From positions 143,122-207,121 of the forward strand of contig NZ_FONH01000004.1 in the NCBI RefSeq assembly GCF_900112865.1: a stretch of DNA of 64,000 nt, given 5' to 3'. Positions 42,421 to 53,756 of the stretch are shown here, piece by piece. The first letter of the stretch is position 1. Each line of letters starts with the position of its first letter. The notes beneath the pieces are model-generated. The model was given only the letters and a program-made list of their open reading frames with translations. It was not told the DNA's origin and searched no databases. The translations under genes were made by a program, and so were the position numbers. The DNA comes from Dyella marensis (lineage in GTDB: Bacteria > Pseudomonadota > Gammaproteobacteria > Xanthomonadales > Rhodanobacteraceae).

Positions 42421-43206
42421 ATGGCCGGCATGGACCGAAAGCAAGGGCAGGGCAGGCGAACCGCGCCTGGCCGCACGGCAAACCCGTCAGCTGCGCCAAA
42501 GCACGGGCTCGCACGCGTGCTCAGCAAGCTCGGCGTGTGCTCGCGCAGCCAGGCGGAAAAAGCCGTGCGCGAAGGGCGAGTCCAGGTGGACGGCCGCGTC
42601 GTGCTCGATCCCGAGCGTCCCGCCGACGCCACGCGCCAGCGCATCCTGCTCGACGGCGAACCGGTAGGCGAGGCGAAGCGCGTCTACATCGCCTTGAACA
42701 AGCCCCGCGGCATCGTGGTCAGCGCCGCCGACGAACGCGGCCGCGATACCGTCTACGACCTGCTGAAAGACGCCGGCCTGCCCTGGCTCGGCCCGGTCGG
42801 TCGCCTGGACAAGGCCAGCGAGGGCTTGCTGCTGCTGAGCAACGACAGCGCCTGGGCCGCCCGTCTCACCGAGCCGCGCCAACACGTCGACAAGACCTAC
42901 CACGTGCAGATCGACGCCATGCCCGACGCCGCACTGCTGGAGCGCCTCGCCCAGGGCGTGGTGGAAGAGGGCGAGCGACTGGCCGCGAAGCAAGCCGTGC
43001 TGCTGCGCGCCGGCGAAAAGAACGCCTGGCTGGAGATCGTCCTGGACGAAGGGCGCAACCGCCATATCCGCCGCCTGCTGGCCGCGCACGACATTGGCGT
43101 GCTGCGCCTGATCCGCGTGGCAATCGGCAGCCTGCCTTTGGGCGAACTGGCCAAGGGCCAGTGGCGCCATCTGAGCCCTGGGGAAGTCGCCGCGCTGTCG
43201 CGCTGA
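42421..43206 (+). CDS. RsuA/RluB/RluE/RluF-family pseudouridine synthase
   Basis: A 261-residue RNA pseudouridine synthase. The N-terminal S4 RNA-binding domain (about 30-85; LARVLSKLGVCSRSQAEKAV, GRVQVDGRVVLDPE) is followed by the catalytic domain. The essential Asp is in GPVGRLDKASEGLLLLSND, and DEGRNRHIRRLLAAHDIGVLRLIR is the conserved late block. Closest in style to RluB/RluE; the target rRNA site is not decidable here. The start is uncertain: ATG 42421, ATG 42430 or GTG 42406 are all in frame, and only the first has a plausible G-rich site nearby. Its TGA abuts the stop codon of the convergent LysR gene with no gap. Confidence 0.88.
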   Translation: MAGMDRKQGQGRRTAPGRTANPSAAPKHGLARVLSKLGVCSRSQAEKAVREGRVQVDGRVVLDPERPADATRQRILLDGEPVGEAKRVYIALNKPRGIVVSAADERGRDTVYDLLKDAGLPWLGPVGRLDKASEGLLLLSNDSAWAARLTEPRQHVDKTYHVQIDAMPDAALLERLAQGVVEEGERLAAKQAVLLRAGEKNAWLEIVLDEGRNRHIRRLLAAHDIGVLRLIRVAIGSLPLGELAKGQWRHLSPGEVAALSR

Positions 43207-44076
43207 TCAGGCGCCGAGCAGTTCCCGCACTACCTCCAGCGTGCGCTCCTGCAGCGGATGCGTACGCGCCGGATCCATCACAGCGTAAATCGTATTGAGG
43301 CAGGGCTTGTTCTCGCGTCCCACGGCAACGACATCGCCGCGCGCTTCCGCTTCCCGCACGCATGCATACGGCACGATCGACAATCCGCGGCCGGCGGCCA
43401 CCCAGTCCAATACCTCCTCCAGCTCCTCGAAATGCGCCACGCTGCGCAGGCGCGCCGGCTTCTCGCCCAGCACCTGGGTGAACCAGGTGGCGAAGACGTA
43501 GTCGCTCTCGTCGTAGGTGACGTAATCGGCCTCGGCCAAGGTGGCGATATCCAGGGTCGGCAAGGCCTGCCGCGCCGGCGCGATCAAGGCCGCCTGTTCC
43601 ATGCCCACCGCAACCAGGCGCAAGGCGCCGTGCGGCAGCATCAGGTGCACGAAGCCCAGGTCGCTCGCGCCCGTCTCCACCTGCCGCACCACTTCCTCGG
43701 CGGTGGGAAAGCTCATGCGGATGGGCACGTCGGCCAGCGGCCCTTCGCGAAACAGCGGCAGCAGTTCGTAGCGTCCGAAGCCGCTCACTGCCGCGATGCG
43801 CAGCGGTTGCGCGGGTTCGTCGCGCATCGCCTCGTGCAGCTTGGCCAGGTCGCGGCCCATGTCGCGGCAGAACGCCAGCAGCCGCTCGCCCGCGGCATTG
43901 GGCACCAGCGGCCCCTGTCCACGGCGGAACAGCGGCATGCCGAGCGCTTCCTCCAGCTTGCGCAACTGATAGCTCACCGCCTGCTCGGTGCGATGCAGCG
44001 ATGCCGCCGCCGCACGCAGACTGCCGCCTTCGCAGACGGCGCGGAAGGCATGCAGGTAACGCAGTTCCACATTCAT
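43207..44076 (-). CDS. LysR-family transcriptional regulator
   Basis: A 289-residue LysR regulator. The N-terminal winged helix-turn-helix has MNVELRYLHAFRAVCEGGSL, RAAAASLHRTEQAVSYQLRK and LEEALGMPLFRRG. The C-terminal effector domain has LRIAAVSGFGRYELLPLF and ASDLGFVHLM. The inducer is unknown. I chose the ATG at 44076 (MNVELRYLHAF). It is divergent from the secreted-protein gene at 44199 across 122 bases, the usual position of a LysR target. No clear T-N11-A palindrome stands out between them. The stop is directly adjacent to that of the pseudouridine synthase. Confidence 0.9.
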   Translation of the reverse strand: MNVELRYLHAFRAVCEGGSLRAAAASLHRTEQAVSYQLRKLEEALGMPLFRRGQGPLVPNAAGERLLAFCRDMGRDLAKLHEAMRDEPAQPLRIAAVSGFGRYELLPLFREGPLADVPIRMSFPTAEEVVRQVETGASDLGFVHLMLPHGALRLVAVGMEQAALIAPARQALPTLDIATLAEADYVTYDESDYVFATWFTQVLGEKPARLRSVAHFEELEEVLDWVAAGRGLSIVPYACVREAEARGDVVAVGRENKPCLNTIYAVMDPARTHPLQERTLEVVRELLGA

Positions 44077-44198
44077 GCGCAGGAACCCTGAGGGAAGGGG
44101 CAAAAAAACTTCGCCGCGAGGCCAAAAAGATTCGCATGGCCCCGAGCGGAGCGGCAAGCCGAGAATCGCGCCATCGATCCGCCCACCGGGAATCCCCA

Positions 44199-44921
44199 AT
44201 GAGCCGCCGTTTCACGCTCCTGCTCGCCTTGTGCCTCGCCTGGCCCGCCTACGCCGGCTCCGGCGATGCCGCGCACTTCTATGTCTATCGCATGCAGCCC
44301 GGCGCCGCCGAGAAGTTCGAGGAGGGCTACCGCCATCATCTGGACTGGCATCGCGCCCGCCGCGACCCGCTGTCCTGGTATGCCTGGACCATCGAGGACG
44401 GCGAGCGCAGCGGCTATTTCGTCGATGCCAGCGTGGGCGAGCCGTTCGCCGCGTTCGACCACCGGGTGGACGTGGCCGGCGACGGCGCCGATTTCCGCGC
44501 CAACGTGGCGCCACATGCGACGCCGATGGGCCAGCCCGCCTACGTGCTCCTGCGCGCAGTCAGCACCGGCGCGCCGCTGGAAAACCTCAAGCCCAGCGCC
44601 ACCATGCAGGTGACGCATGTGCACGTCCGCCTGGGCATGGAAGCGCGCTTCGAGCGCGCACTCGCGCGGGTGCACCAGAACTTGCAGAAGGAACAAGGCG
44701 CCCAGGCGCACACCTGGTACCGGCTGGTGACCGGCGGCGATACCGCGCAGTACATGCTGCTGGTGGCGCGCGATGGCTGGTCCGGCTACGACCGCTTCGA
44801 GCGCAGCCCCGGTTTGCTGCTGGCGGGCGACGAGGCGGCGCAGCGCGACATGGCCGAGTCGGTGCAGTCGGCCACCACGGAAACCTGGCGTTACCGCGCC
44901 GAGCTGAGCGCCCTGCATTGA
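44199..44921 (+). CDS. Secreted protein with two ferredoxin-like (ABM/NIPSNAP-type) halves
   Basis: A 240-residue exported protein (signal peptide ending AYA). I do not recognise a named family. The mature part looks like two similar alpha/beta halves. The first has HFYVYRMQPGAAEKFEEGYR...SWYAWTIEDGERSGYFVDAS, and the second THVHVRLGMEARFERALARV...HTWYRLVTGGDTAQYMLLVA. Each half has a strand, a helix beginning after G-A/M-E-x-F-E, and a W-Y containing strand, like dimeric alpha-beta barrel domains. No catalytic residues are evident. It is divergent from a LysR gene that may control it. It ends at a hairpin shared with kbl. Confidence 0.6.
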   Translation: MSRRFTLLLALCLAWPAYAGSGDAAHFYVYRMQPGAAEKFEEGYRHHLDWHRARRDPLSWYAWTIEDGERSGYFVDASVGEPFAAFDHRVDVAGDGADFRANVAPHATPMGQPAYVLLRAVSTGAPLENLKPSATMQVTHVHVRLGMEARFERALARVHQNLQKEQGAQAHTWYRLVTGGDTAQYMLLVARDGWSGYDRFERSPGLLLAGDEAAQRDMAESVQSATTETWRYRAELSALH

Positions 44922-44926
44922 CGAAG

Positions 44927-44950
44927 CGGGGGAGCGCATCCGCTCCCCCG
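44927..44950. terminator. Hairpin between convergent secreted-protein gene and kbl
   Basis: Perfect 10-bp stem CGGGGGAGCG, loop CATC and arm CGCTCCCCCG, without a long T tract. It can act in either direction. Confidence 0.65.
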
Positions 44951-44959
44951 TCGGTGGCT

Positions 44960-46162
<1,203 letters not shown>

Positions 46163-46245
46163 CGGGATCGGCCCTTGGGGGGAAAGATGCCGATTGTGAG
46201 CCTTTGCGGCCAGCCGGAAAACCCGAGCCTTTCGGAAAACCCGCC

Positions 46246-46334
46246 GTAGGTTGGGGTGAGCCGCAGGCGAACCCCAACAGACCTCACATCACAAACGCCA
46301 CGTTGGGGTTCGCCTGCGGCTCACCCCAACCTAC
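46246..46334. repeat. GTAG-REP element between the DUF748 gene and kbl
   Basis: 89 bp with near-perfect inverted arms GTAGGTTGGGGTGAGCCGCA...TGCGGCTCACCCCAACCTAC. It could form a strong hairpin in any DUF748-kbl transcript. Confidence 0.92.
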
Positions 46335-46350
46335 GCCGGTCCGGGCCTGC

Positions 46351-49300
46351 TCAATGCAAGCCGAAGTCCACCCGCGTGGTCTTGCCCTTGTCGTCGATCC
46401 CCTCCGGCGTGAGCTTGGGATCCTTCATCCCATACCGGTTGTCCGGCAGCTTGCCCTTCAGCCAGTCGCGCACCGCATTGGCGCGGCGCTCGGCCAGGTC
46501 GCGCATCGCCGCATCATCGGTCTTGACATTGGTCTCCAGCAGCGCGCGCATCTCGTCCGGTTCCAGCGACTTCTTCAGGCCCAGCGCATTGCGCGGCTTG
46601 TCGATGTCCTCGGCATGCTTGTAGGCGCGCGCCAGGTAGCGTTCTTCCTGGTCGGGCGTGATTGCCACCGCGGCGAGTGCGGCGGGAGAGGTGTCGGCGT
46701 TCTTGCCGTTGTCGTCCAGCACCTTCTCCTTGCGCACCATGTCTTCCACGGTGACCTTGCGCAGGCCGTTCTGGTCCTGTGCCGGATCGGTGCGGCCGAC
46801 GATGTCCAGGGTCAGCGCGGTCTTCTGGTTGAGCATCGCCACGACCTTGCCCAGGCGCTCCTGCGCGGCGGCGTTGAGCACCGCGGAGCCCGGGTCGAAT
46901 TCCACATAGCCCAGGTCTTCGTGATTGCTGCCGCCGAAGGCCGAGCCGAGCAGGCGGAACGGCGAGGTCACCGCCTTGACGATCAGGTTGCCGATGGCGC
47001 GCCAGATCAGGCCGCCCATGCTGAACTGCGGATCGTCCAGCGAGCCGGACACCGGCACGTTCACGTCGATATTGCCCTGCGTGTCCTTCAGCAGCGCCAC
47101 CGCCAGCTTCACCGGCAGGTGCGAGATGCCGGGCGCTTCGATGCGATCGCCGAAGGTCAGCTGGGTGATGTAGATGTGGTTGTCGGCCTTGAGCTTGCGC
47201 TGGTCGAGGTTGTACTTCACGTCCACGCTGAGCTTGCCCGCCGTGATCGGATAGCCGGTGTACTTGCTGGAGTACGCGCTCAGCCGGGTCAGCTCCACCT
47301 CATTGGCCTTGCCCTGGATGTCGAGGAAAGCCACCGGCGCGAGCGGATTCATGGTGCCGCTGATATCCACCGGCGAGCTGTCGTCCAGCTGCGCCTGCAC
47401 GGCCACCTCGGCCGGCGGTCCGCCGGCGGTGCCGAAGGCGCCGATCTTGCCGGTGACCTTGGTGAGGTTGGCGGTGTAGTTGGGCTTGATGAAGTTGTCG
47501 GTGTAATTGAGCTGGCCGTTCAACAGCGTGATCTGGCCCAGTTGGATATCCGCCGCCGGCGCGATGGATTCGGTGGGCTTCTCGGTCTCGGTCGTCGTCT
47601 TCGACACTTTGGGCGCCGCCGGCGCATTGGCTTCGGCGCGCGTCACCGAGACGGGTTCTTCCTGTTCCGGCTTGGCCACCACGTCCGCCAGATTCAGGCG
47701 GCCGTTGGCATTGACGATCATGCGTGCGTAAAACGCGCTCAGCACCAGGCTGCCCACATGCATGCGCGGCGTGCCGCTGCCGTAGGCCACGTCCAGGTTG
47801 CCGGCGTTGAGTGCGCTCCAGCGCAGGAAGTCGTCGCCGGTGACCTTGTCCTGCACGCGCACGCGTTCCAGCGCGGCGTTGCCCTTGAAGCCGAACTTGG
47901 CTTCCTTGCCGCGGCCGTCGTAAAGCAGTTTGCCCTTGCCGCTCAGGCGCGCGCTGGAGATGGTCACGTTGAGCGGCACGCTGATGTACGGCGCGAAGGT
48001 GGCGATGTCCAGGCCGCGCGTGGTCAGGTCCAGGTCGGCCAGGGCGGGGGAGGGCTGCACCTTGCCGGCGAGCGAGAAGCTGCCCTTGCCGATCGCGCCG
48101 TCGAGTTTCATCGCGCGCTGCTGGTTGAACTTGTCGCTCAGCTCGTCGATGCCGCCCTTGAGCGACTTCACTTCCACCACGGCCGGCTTGCCGTTGCCCA
48201 CCGCGTGGTCGGCGAAGCGCACGGCACCGTCCTCCACGGCGAGGTGGGCAATGCTCCACTGCCATGCCGGTTCCGCATCCGTCGGCTTGGCCTTGGCGCG
48301 CGGCGCAGTCTTTGCGGTGGTCTTCGGCGGAGCGAACAGCTCGGTAAGCGAGATGTTGCCGTTGACGGCGCGCTGCACATCCAGGCTCAGCCCGGTGCCG
48401 ACCAGGCTCTTCAGGCGCGCCTGGCGCGAGGCCAGGTCGATCTGTTCGATATCCGCCTGCAGCTTGTTCCACGCCACCGGCGCCGCCTGGTTCTTGCCGT
48501 CCGCCGCCAGGGCGAAGTCGGTGACCGTCGCCTGCGCCGGCGCCAGGTGCACGTTGGTGGTCTTGCCCCAGTCCAGCTCCAACTGGCCGTTGGCATCGAG
48601 CTTGCCCTTGGCGGCGCGCGCGGCCATGGCGGAGCCGGCCATCGCCTGCAGCGGCACCATGTCCACCTGCTTGAGCGCCAGCGCCGCGTTGAGCTTCGCG
48701 GCGGCCAGGTCCAGCGTGCCCTTCGCGCCGATGTCGCCGCCGAACAACTGGCCGGCGAGGTCGAGCCTGGCCGGCGGCGCGGCGAGCATGCTCAGGCCGA
48801 GCAGGCTGCCGCGCAGGTTGGCCAGGTCGAGCTTGTTCTGCGTGGCGTCGGTGTAATGGATGGCGCTGCCGGTGAGCGCGATCGAGGCAATGCGCAGGTC
48901 GGTGGGCGCGGCTTTCTTGGCGGGATCGGCCGGCGCGGACGGTGCTGTCAGCGTGTCGTAGTTGCTGTGCCCGCCCTCGCTCGCGGTGTAGTAGACCTGC
49001 GCCTGCTCCAGCTTCAGCGCGCCGAGCTGGTAGCGCGAGACCAGCGGCTGCACGTCCGCCAGCTCCGCCGTGCCATGGCCGAGCCGGGCGATCGGCTCGC
49101 CCTTGCTGCTGTCCAGGGCGAAATCGTCCAGCTGCAGGTTGCCGGTCAGGCGCACCTGCGGCGCTTCCGGCGTCTGCACGAAGTTGAGTTCCAGCTTGCC
49201 GCTGAGCAGGCCCTTCGGAATCGCCACGGGCAGCGGCTTGGGGACATAGCCCAGGTAACGGGGTAGATCCAGGCGATCGAGCTGGAAGCCGATCGCGGAT

Positions 49301-50013
49301 TCGCGGTTGCTGGCGAAGGGCTTGGTCTGGCCTTCGATGCGCAGCGGGCTGCCGTCCACCTTCAACGCCAGCAGCGGCTTGACGAACACGTCGGTGCTGC
49401 TGGGCAGGTTGGCCAGGAACGGAATGCCCAGTTCCAGTTGTTCGACGTGATGGGTGGCCTTGGCGGCCTGGTCGTCGAACACGATGTCGCCGCCGTGCAC
49501 GCTGATATTGGACAGCGCGAAGCGTGCCGGCTTGGCGTCCGGCTCGGCCGGCTGCGACGCGTAGCGGTCGATGATGTCGGAGAAATTGAAACGCTGGTCG
49601 GCGGTGCGCGCGATATGGATGCGCGGCTGCTGCAGCGAGAGTTCGTCCAGCACCGGCGCCAGGCGGAACAGCGTCGACCAGGACGTATTGGCGACGATCT
49701 GCTCGACGTCGACGAAGCCGGTCTTGCCGTCGCGCTCGCCGATATGCAGCTGGTCCAGCTGCAGCCGCAGGGTGTAGGGATTGAGATGCACCTTGCCCAG
49801 CGTCACCGGGCGATCCAGCGCGGCGCTGGCGCGCTTCTCGATCTGGCCGCGGATGATCGACGGCGCGGCGAGAAAGCCGAACAGGCCGAACAGCACCAGC
49901 ACGATGGCGACGATCAGCGCCGTCTTGCGCGCACGCCGCGAGCGGTACACGGCGAGCGCGCGCGTCTGCGCGGCCGCCAACCGGGAACTGCCGGAAGAAA
50001 CCTGGTCTGCCAT
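46351..50013 (-). CDS. Giant AsmA-like DUF748 protein with OmpA-like C-terminus
   Basis: A 1220-residue inner-membrane-anchored periplasmic protein. One N-terminal membrane segment (TALIVAIVLVLFGLFGFLA, about 30-50) is followed by a very long beta-rich AsmA/DUF748 region. Recurring blocks include VTLGKVHLNPYTLRLQLDQLH, DLRIASIALTGSAIHYTDA and QITLLNGQLNYTDNFIKPNY. Near the C-terminus YVEFDPGSAVLNAAAQERLG and LTLDIVGRTDPAQD resemble an OmpA-like domain. AsmA-type proteins are thought to bridge membranes for phospholipid transport; that role is inferred. The ATG at 50013 was chosen over an upstream frame lacking similarity. It lies between tdh and kbl on the same strand. Confidence 0.85.
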   Translation of the reverse strand: MADQVSSGSSRLAAAQTRALAVYRSRRARKTALIVAIVLVLFGLFGFLAAPSIIRGQIEKRASAALDRPVTLGKVHLNPYTLRLQLDQLHIGERDGKTGFVDVEQIVANTSWSTLFRLAPVLDELSLQQPRIHIARTADQRFNFSDIIDRYASQPAEPDAKPARFALSNISVHGGDIVFDDQAAKATHHVEQLELGIPFLANLPSSTDVFVKPLLALKVDGSPLRIEGQTKPFASNRESAIGFQLDRLDLPRYLGYVPKPLPVAIPKGLLSGKLELNFVQTPEAPQVRLTGNLQLDDFALDSSKGEPIARLGHGTAELADVQPLVSRYQLGALKLEQAQVYYTASEGGHSNYDTLTAPSAPADPAKKAAPTDLRIASIALTGSAIHYTDATQNKLDLANLRGSLLGLSMLAAPPARLDLAGQLFGGDIGAKGTLDLAAAKLNAALALKQVDMVPLQAMAGSAMAARAAKGKLDANGQLELDWGKTTNVHLAPAQATVTDFALAADGKNQAAPVAWNKLQADIEQIDLASRQARLKSLVGTGLSLDVQRAVNGNISLTELFAPPKTTAKTAPRAKAKPTDAEPAWQWSIAHLAVEDGAVRFADHAVGNGKPAVVEVKSLKGGIDELSDKFNQQRAMKLDGAIGKGSFSLAGKVQPSPALADLDLTTRGLDIATFAPYISVPLNVTISSARLSGKGKLLYDGRGKEAKFGFKGNAALERVRVQDKVTGDDFLRWSALNAGNLDVAYGSGTPRMHVGSLVLSAFYARMIVNANGRLNLADVVAKPEQEEPVSVTRAEANAPAAPKVSKTTTETEKPTESIAPAADIQLGQITLLNGQLNYTDNFIKPNYTANLTKVTGKIGAFGTAGGPPAEVAVQAQLDDSSPVDISGTMNPLAPVAFLDIQGKANEVELTRLSAYSSKYTGYPITAGKLSVDVKYNLDQRKLKADNHIYITQLTFGDRIEAPGISHLPVKLAVALLKDTQGNIDVNVPVSGSLDDPQFSMGGLIWRAIGNLIVKAVTSPFRLLGSAFGGSNHEDLGYVEFDPGSAVLNAAAQERLGKVVAMLNQKTALTLDIVGRTDPAQDQNGLRKVTVEDMVRKEKVLDDNGKNADTSPAALAAVAITPDQEERYLARAYKHAEDIDKPRNALGLKKSLEPDEMRALLETNVKTDDAAMRDLAERRANAVRDWLKGKLPDNRYGMKDPKLTPEGIDDKGKTTRVDFGLH

Positions 50014-50139
50014 GCGGGCGATGCTCCGTCGATTAGCGACCCGACGGCGAGCGGTCCTACCCCGGCCGCACACTCCCTACCCAAGTCCTATAAGCGTCGG
50101 TCGCGGGGCGAGTTTACCCGTGCGTGACACTTTTCGGTT

Positions 50140-50168
50140 GGCTCCCGCGCACGCTTGGCGCGGGAGCC
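50140..50168 (-). terminator. Hairpin between tdh and the DUF748 gene
   Basis: 11-bp stem GGCTCCCGCGC with a 7-base loop, 29 bases after the tdh stop. The T tract is weak, so it may be partial. Confidence 0.55.
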
Positions 50169-50196
50169 TTCAGGCTGTGCTTAAAGCTCGTTCGAA

Positions 50197-51231
50197 TCAA
50201 AGCCAGGAGCACACGACCTTGCCGCAATGGCCCGCGTCCATCAGGTCGAAGCCCTTCTGGAAGTCGTCGATATGGATCTGGTGGGTGAGCACCTTCTGCA
50301 GCGGGAAGCCGCTGAGCACCATCTGGGTCATCTTGTACCAGGTCTCGTACATGCGGCGGCCGTAGATGCCCTGCAGGGTGAGGCCCTTGAAGATCACCTT
50401 GTCCCAGTCGATGCCGGCACCGCGGGGCATGATGCCCAGCAGCGCGATCTTGCCGCCGTGGTACATGCAGTCGAGCATGTCGTTGAAGGCGCGCGGGTTG
50501 CCGCTCATCTCCAGGCCCACGTCGAAGCCTTCGATGTGCAGGTCCTTCACCACGTCGCGCAAGGACTGGTTGGCGACATTCACCACGCGGGTGGCGCCCA
50601 TGTCGGCGGCCAGCTTCAGGCGGTAGTCGTTGACGTCGGTCACCACCACGTTGCGCGCGCCTACGTGCTTGGCGATGCCGGCGGCGATGATGCCGATCGG
50701 GCCGGCGCCGGTGATCAGCACGTCCTCGCCGATCAGGTCGAACTCCAGCGCGCAGTGCGCGGCGTTGCCGTAGGGATCGAAGAAGGCGGCCAGCTCGGAG
50801 GGGATCTGGTCCGGGATCGGCCACAGGTTGGAGGCCGGCATGGTCATGTATTCGGCGAACGCGCCGTTGCGGTTCACGCCGATGCCTACCGTGTTCGGGC
50901 ACAGGTGCTGGCGGCCGGCGCGGCAGTTGCGGCAGTGGCCGCAGACGATATGGCCTTCGGCGGAGACGCGGTCGCCGACCTTGTAGCCGGTGACGCCCGG
51001 GCCGATGTCGACGATGCGGCCGACGAACTCGTGGCCGATGGTCAGGCCGGGCTTGATCGTGCGCTGGCTCCACTCGTCCCACTTGTAGATGTGCAGGTCG
51101 GTGCCGCAGATGGCGGTCTTCTCCATCTTGATCAGCACCTCGTTGGGGCCGACCTCGGGCACGGGCACTTCTTCCATCCAGATGCCCTGTTCGGGCAAGC
51201 GCTTGACCAGGGCTTTCATCGTCTGCGGCAT
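50197..51231 (-). CDS. tdh: L-threonine 3-dehydrogenase
   Basis: A 344-residue zinc-dependent medium-chain dehydrogenase oxidising threonine to 2-amino-3-ketobutyrate, the substrate of Kbl. Evidence: [17 protein letters not shown] with the catalytic zinc Cys, [15 protein letters not shown], structural zinc motif [15 protein letters not shown], the Rossmann motif [20 protein letters not shown], and [14 protein letters not shown]. Two starts are possible: ATG 51231 (taken) and ATG 51219, which gives [15 protein letters not shown], closer to E. coli Tdh. Neither has a strong ribosome site. Confidence 0.95.
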   Translation of the reverse strand: MPQTMKALVKRLPEQGIWMEEVPVPEVGPNEVLIKMEKTAICGTDLHIYKWDEWSQRTIKPGLTIGHEFVGRIVDIGPGVTGYKVGDRVSAEGHIVCGHCRNCRAGRQHLCPNTVGIGVNRNGAFAEYMTMPASNLWPIPDQIPSELAAFFDPYGNAAHCALEFDLIGEDVLITGAGPIGIIAAGIAKHVGARNVVVTDVNDYRLKLAADMGATRVVNVANQSLRDVVKDLHIEGFDVGLEMSGNPRAFNDMLDCMYHGGKIALLGIMPRGAGIDWDKVIFKGLTLQGIYGRRMYETWYKMTQMVLSGFPLQKVLTHQIHIDDFQKGFDLMDAGHCGKVVCSWL

Positions 51232-51387
51232 GGGGAATCCATCGGCTGGCCCGCGGGGGCGGGCGGGGAAAGCGGCGATTATAAAGTGCGGGCATGGTGG
51301 GCCGTCTTCGTGCAGTGCAGCGTTGCCCGGCGGGACGCTTCGGTCTAAGGTCGCAAGTTTGTGCGATCGCCCACAGGGGATGTAAGG

Positions 51388-53547
51388 ATGCGTAAGAAGA
51401 CGATGGGCCTGGCCGCGGCCATGGCGATGGGCCTGGCGCCGGGTGCGCAGGCGGACGAGGGCATGTGGATGCCGTCGCAGCTGCCCTCGATCGGCAAGCG
51501 GCTGCGCGCCGCCGGCTACCAGGGCAATCCCGCCGACCTCGCCGACCTGACCAGGCCGCCGCTCAGCGCGGTGGTCAAGGTGGGCGGCGCCACCGGCGCC
51601 TTCGTCAGCGGCGACGGCCTGGTGCTGACCAACCACCACGTGGCGTTCGGCGTCATCCAGTACAACAGCAACCCGCAGCGTGACCTGATCCAGCATGGCT
51701 TCGTCGCCGGCGACCGCGCGCAGGAGCTGCCGGCCAACCCGGACTTCCGCCTGCGCGTGACCACCGGCTTCGACAAGGTCACCGAGCAGGTGTTGGCCCA
51801 GGCCAGGGGCAAGACCGGCCGCGCCTATTACGACGCGGTGGATGCCGCCGGCAAGGCGCTGGTGGCCGAATGCGAGCGCGAGGCGGGCTATCGCTGCAGC
51901 GTGGTCAACATGTTCTACGGGCGCGATTTCTACCTGGTGAAGCAGCTGGAGATCCGCGACGTGCGCCTGGTCTATGCGCCGCCGCGCGCGATCGGCAACT
52001 ACGGCGACGAGGTGGACAACTTCGTATGGCCGCGCCACAGCGGCGACTTCACCGTGCTGCGCGCCTATGTCGGCGCGGACGGCAAGCCGGCCGCGTACGC
52101 CAGGGAGAACCAGCCCTACCATCCGCCGGCGCACCTGCAGATCGCCAGCGAAGGCGTGAACGAAGGCGACTTCGTCATGCTCGCCGGCTATCCGGGCACC
52201 ACCTATCGCCACCGCACCGCGGCGGAGTTCGCCGACCAGGTGCAGTGGCGCCTGCCCAAGTCGGTGGAGGTGATGAAGCAGCTGCAAGGCGTGATCGAGG
52301 ATGCCGGCCGCGCCGACAAGCAGGCGGCGATCCGCTACGCCTCGCAGCTGCAGTCGCTGAAGAACGGCATCAAGCGTTTCAGCGGCGAGCTCGACGGGCT
52401 CAAGCGCAGCGACGCGGTCGAAATTCGTCGCAAGGACGAAGACGCCATGCTGGCCTGGCTGGGCAAGCAGCCGCAGGCCAGGACACTGCGTCCCGACATC
52501 GATACCGTGGCCAAGCTGATCGCCAACGGCAATGCCAACCGCGAGCGCGACCTGCTGTTCGCGATCCTGCAATCGCAGACGCAGCTGCTGCGTTCGGCAC
52601 TCACCCTGCAGCGTTTCGCCCACGAGCGTGCGAAGCCGGACGCCGACCGCGAAACCGGCTATCAGCAGCGCGACGAGGAGCTGACCGCCGGCATGCTCAA
52701 GCAGGTGCAGCGCCGCTACGACGCGGCGGTGGAAAAGCGCCTGCTTACCGCTCTGCTTGCTCGCTACCAGCAGTTGCCCGACCCGCAGCGCGTGCCGGAA
52801 TTCGACGCCGCCTTCGGCCGCACGCCGGCCGAGCTGGCCGCCGCGCTCGATCGCGTCTACGGTGCCACGCAGCTGGGTGACGAAGCGCAACGCCTGCACT
52901 GGCTGAAGGCCGCGCCGGATGAAGCGGCCAGGTCGGACGACGCCCTGCTCAAGCTGGCGGCGACGCTGCAGCCCGCATTGCTGCGCATCGAGGACCAGCG
53001 CAAGGAGCGCGACGGCGAACTGCTGCGCCTGCGCCCCGCTTATATGCAGGCGCTGATCGCCTATCGCGAGCAGCAGGGGCGGGCGGTCTATCCGGATGCC
53101 AACTCCACCTTGCGCGTGAGCTACGGCAAGGTCACGCCGCTGAAGGCGCGCGATGCGGTGAGCTATTCGCCGCTGACCAGCACCGCCGGCATCGTCGAGA
53201 AGAACACCGGCGTCGAACCCTTCGACGCGCCCAGGCCGCTGCTCGATGCGATCGCCAAGGGCGATTACGACGGGTATCTGGACAAGCGTTCCGGCGTGAT
53301 GCCGGTGGATTTCCTCAGCAACCTCGACACCACCGGCGGCAATTCCGGCTCGCCCGTGCTCAATGCGCACGGCCAGCTGGTGGGGCTGAACTTCGACAGC
53401 AACTGGGAGGCGGTGAGCGCAAGCTGGATGTTCGATCCGCGCTACAAGCGCGCGATCCACGTCGACATGCGCTACATGCGCTGGCTGATGGACAAGGTGT
53501 ATCCGGCGCCGCAGCTGCTGAAGGAGCTGGGTGTGCCGGCGAGGTAA
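51388..53547 (+). CDS. S46-family dipeptidyl peptidase (DPP7/DPP11 type)
   Basis: A 719-residue exported serine peptidase that removes dipeptides from the N-terminus of peptides in the periplasm. The signal peptide ends GAQA. The chymotrypsin-like catalytic residues are recognisable: His83/84 in [10 protein letters not shown], the Asp region [12 protein letters not shown], and Ser653 in [13 protein letters not shown] helical regulatory domain (about 270-570) is inserted, as in the family. Position 671 in [11 protein letters not shown] is Ser. DPP11 enzymes, which prefer acidic P1 residues, have Arg there and DPP7 has Gly, so DPP7-like hydrophobic preference is more likely (inference). The ATG at 51388 follows AGGGGA. 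It is divergent from tdh. Confidence 0.92.
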   Translation: MRKKTMGLAAAMAMGLAPGAQADEGMWMPSQLPSIGKRLRAAGYQGNPADLADLTRPPLSAVVKVGGATGAFVSGDGLVLTNHHVAFGVIQYNSNPQRDLIQHGFVAGDRAQELPANPDFRLRVTTGFDKVTEQVLAQARGKTGRAYYDAVDAAGKALVAECEREAGYRCSVVNMFYGRDFYLVKQLEIRDVRLVYAPPRAIGNYGDEVDNFVWPRHSGDFTVLRAYVGADGKPAAYARENQPYHPPAHLQIASEGVNEGDFVMLAGYPGTTYRHRTAAEFADQVQWRLPKSVEVMKQLQGVIEDAGRADKQAAIRYASQLQSLKNGIKRFSGELDGLKRSDAVEIRRKDEDAMLAWLGKQPQARTLRPDIDTVAKLIANGNANRERDLLFAILQSQTQLLRSALTLQRFAHERAKPDADRETGYQQRDEELTAGMLKQVQRRYDAAVEKRLLTALLARYQQLPDPQRVPEFDAAFGRTPAELAAALDRVYGATQLGDEAQRLHWLKAAPDEAARSDDALLKLAATLQPALLRIEDQRKERDGELLRLRPAYMQALIAYREQQGRAVYPDANSTLRVSYGKVTPLKARDAVSYSPLTSTAGIVEKNTGVEPFDAPRPLLDAIAKGDYDGYLDKRSGVMPVDFLSNLDTTGGNSGSPVLNAHGQLVGLNFDSNWEAVSASWMFDPRYKRAIHVDMRYMRWLMDKVYPAPQLLKELGVPAR

Positions 53548-53566
53548 GGCTGCAAAGGCGACGAAC

Positions 53567-53676
53567 GTAGGTTGGGGTGAGCGCAGCGAACCCCAACAAA
53601 CGTTTCAGGTCGTCGTACCGGACGACAAGGCCAGCACTGCGGTCGCGTTGGGGTTCGCTGCGCTCACCCCAACCTA
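53567..53676. repeat. GTAG-REP element after the S46 peptidase gene
   Basis: 110 bp. The arms GTAGGTTGGGGTGAGCGCAGCG and the reverse complement flank a spacer of about 50 bases. Here the REP starts 19 bases after the stop codon. Confidence 0.92.
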
Positions 53677-53756
53677 CGCGGTTGGCGAAGTCGGAAAATG
53701 GGAAAGGGGCGATGCCTCCCGGCCGGCGCCACGCGCCGGCAAAGGAAACCGCGCGC

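Noticed and set aside
50185-50215. tRNA T-loop-like GTTCGAATC
   Set aside because: No acceptor stem, anticodon or D-loop can be formed around it.
51232-53460. Upstream extension of the tdh frame opposite the S46 peptidase
   Set aside because: The open frame continues for over 700 codons before tdh but has shadow composition. The peptidase on the other strand has clear catalytic motifs.
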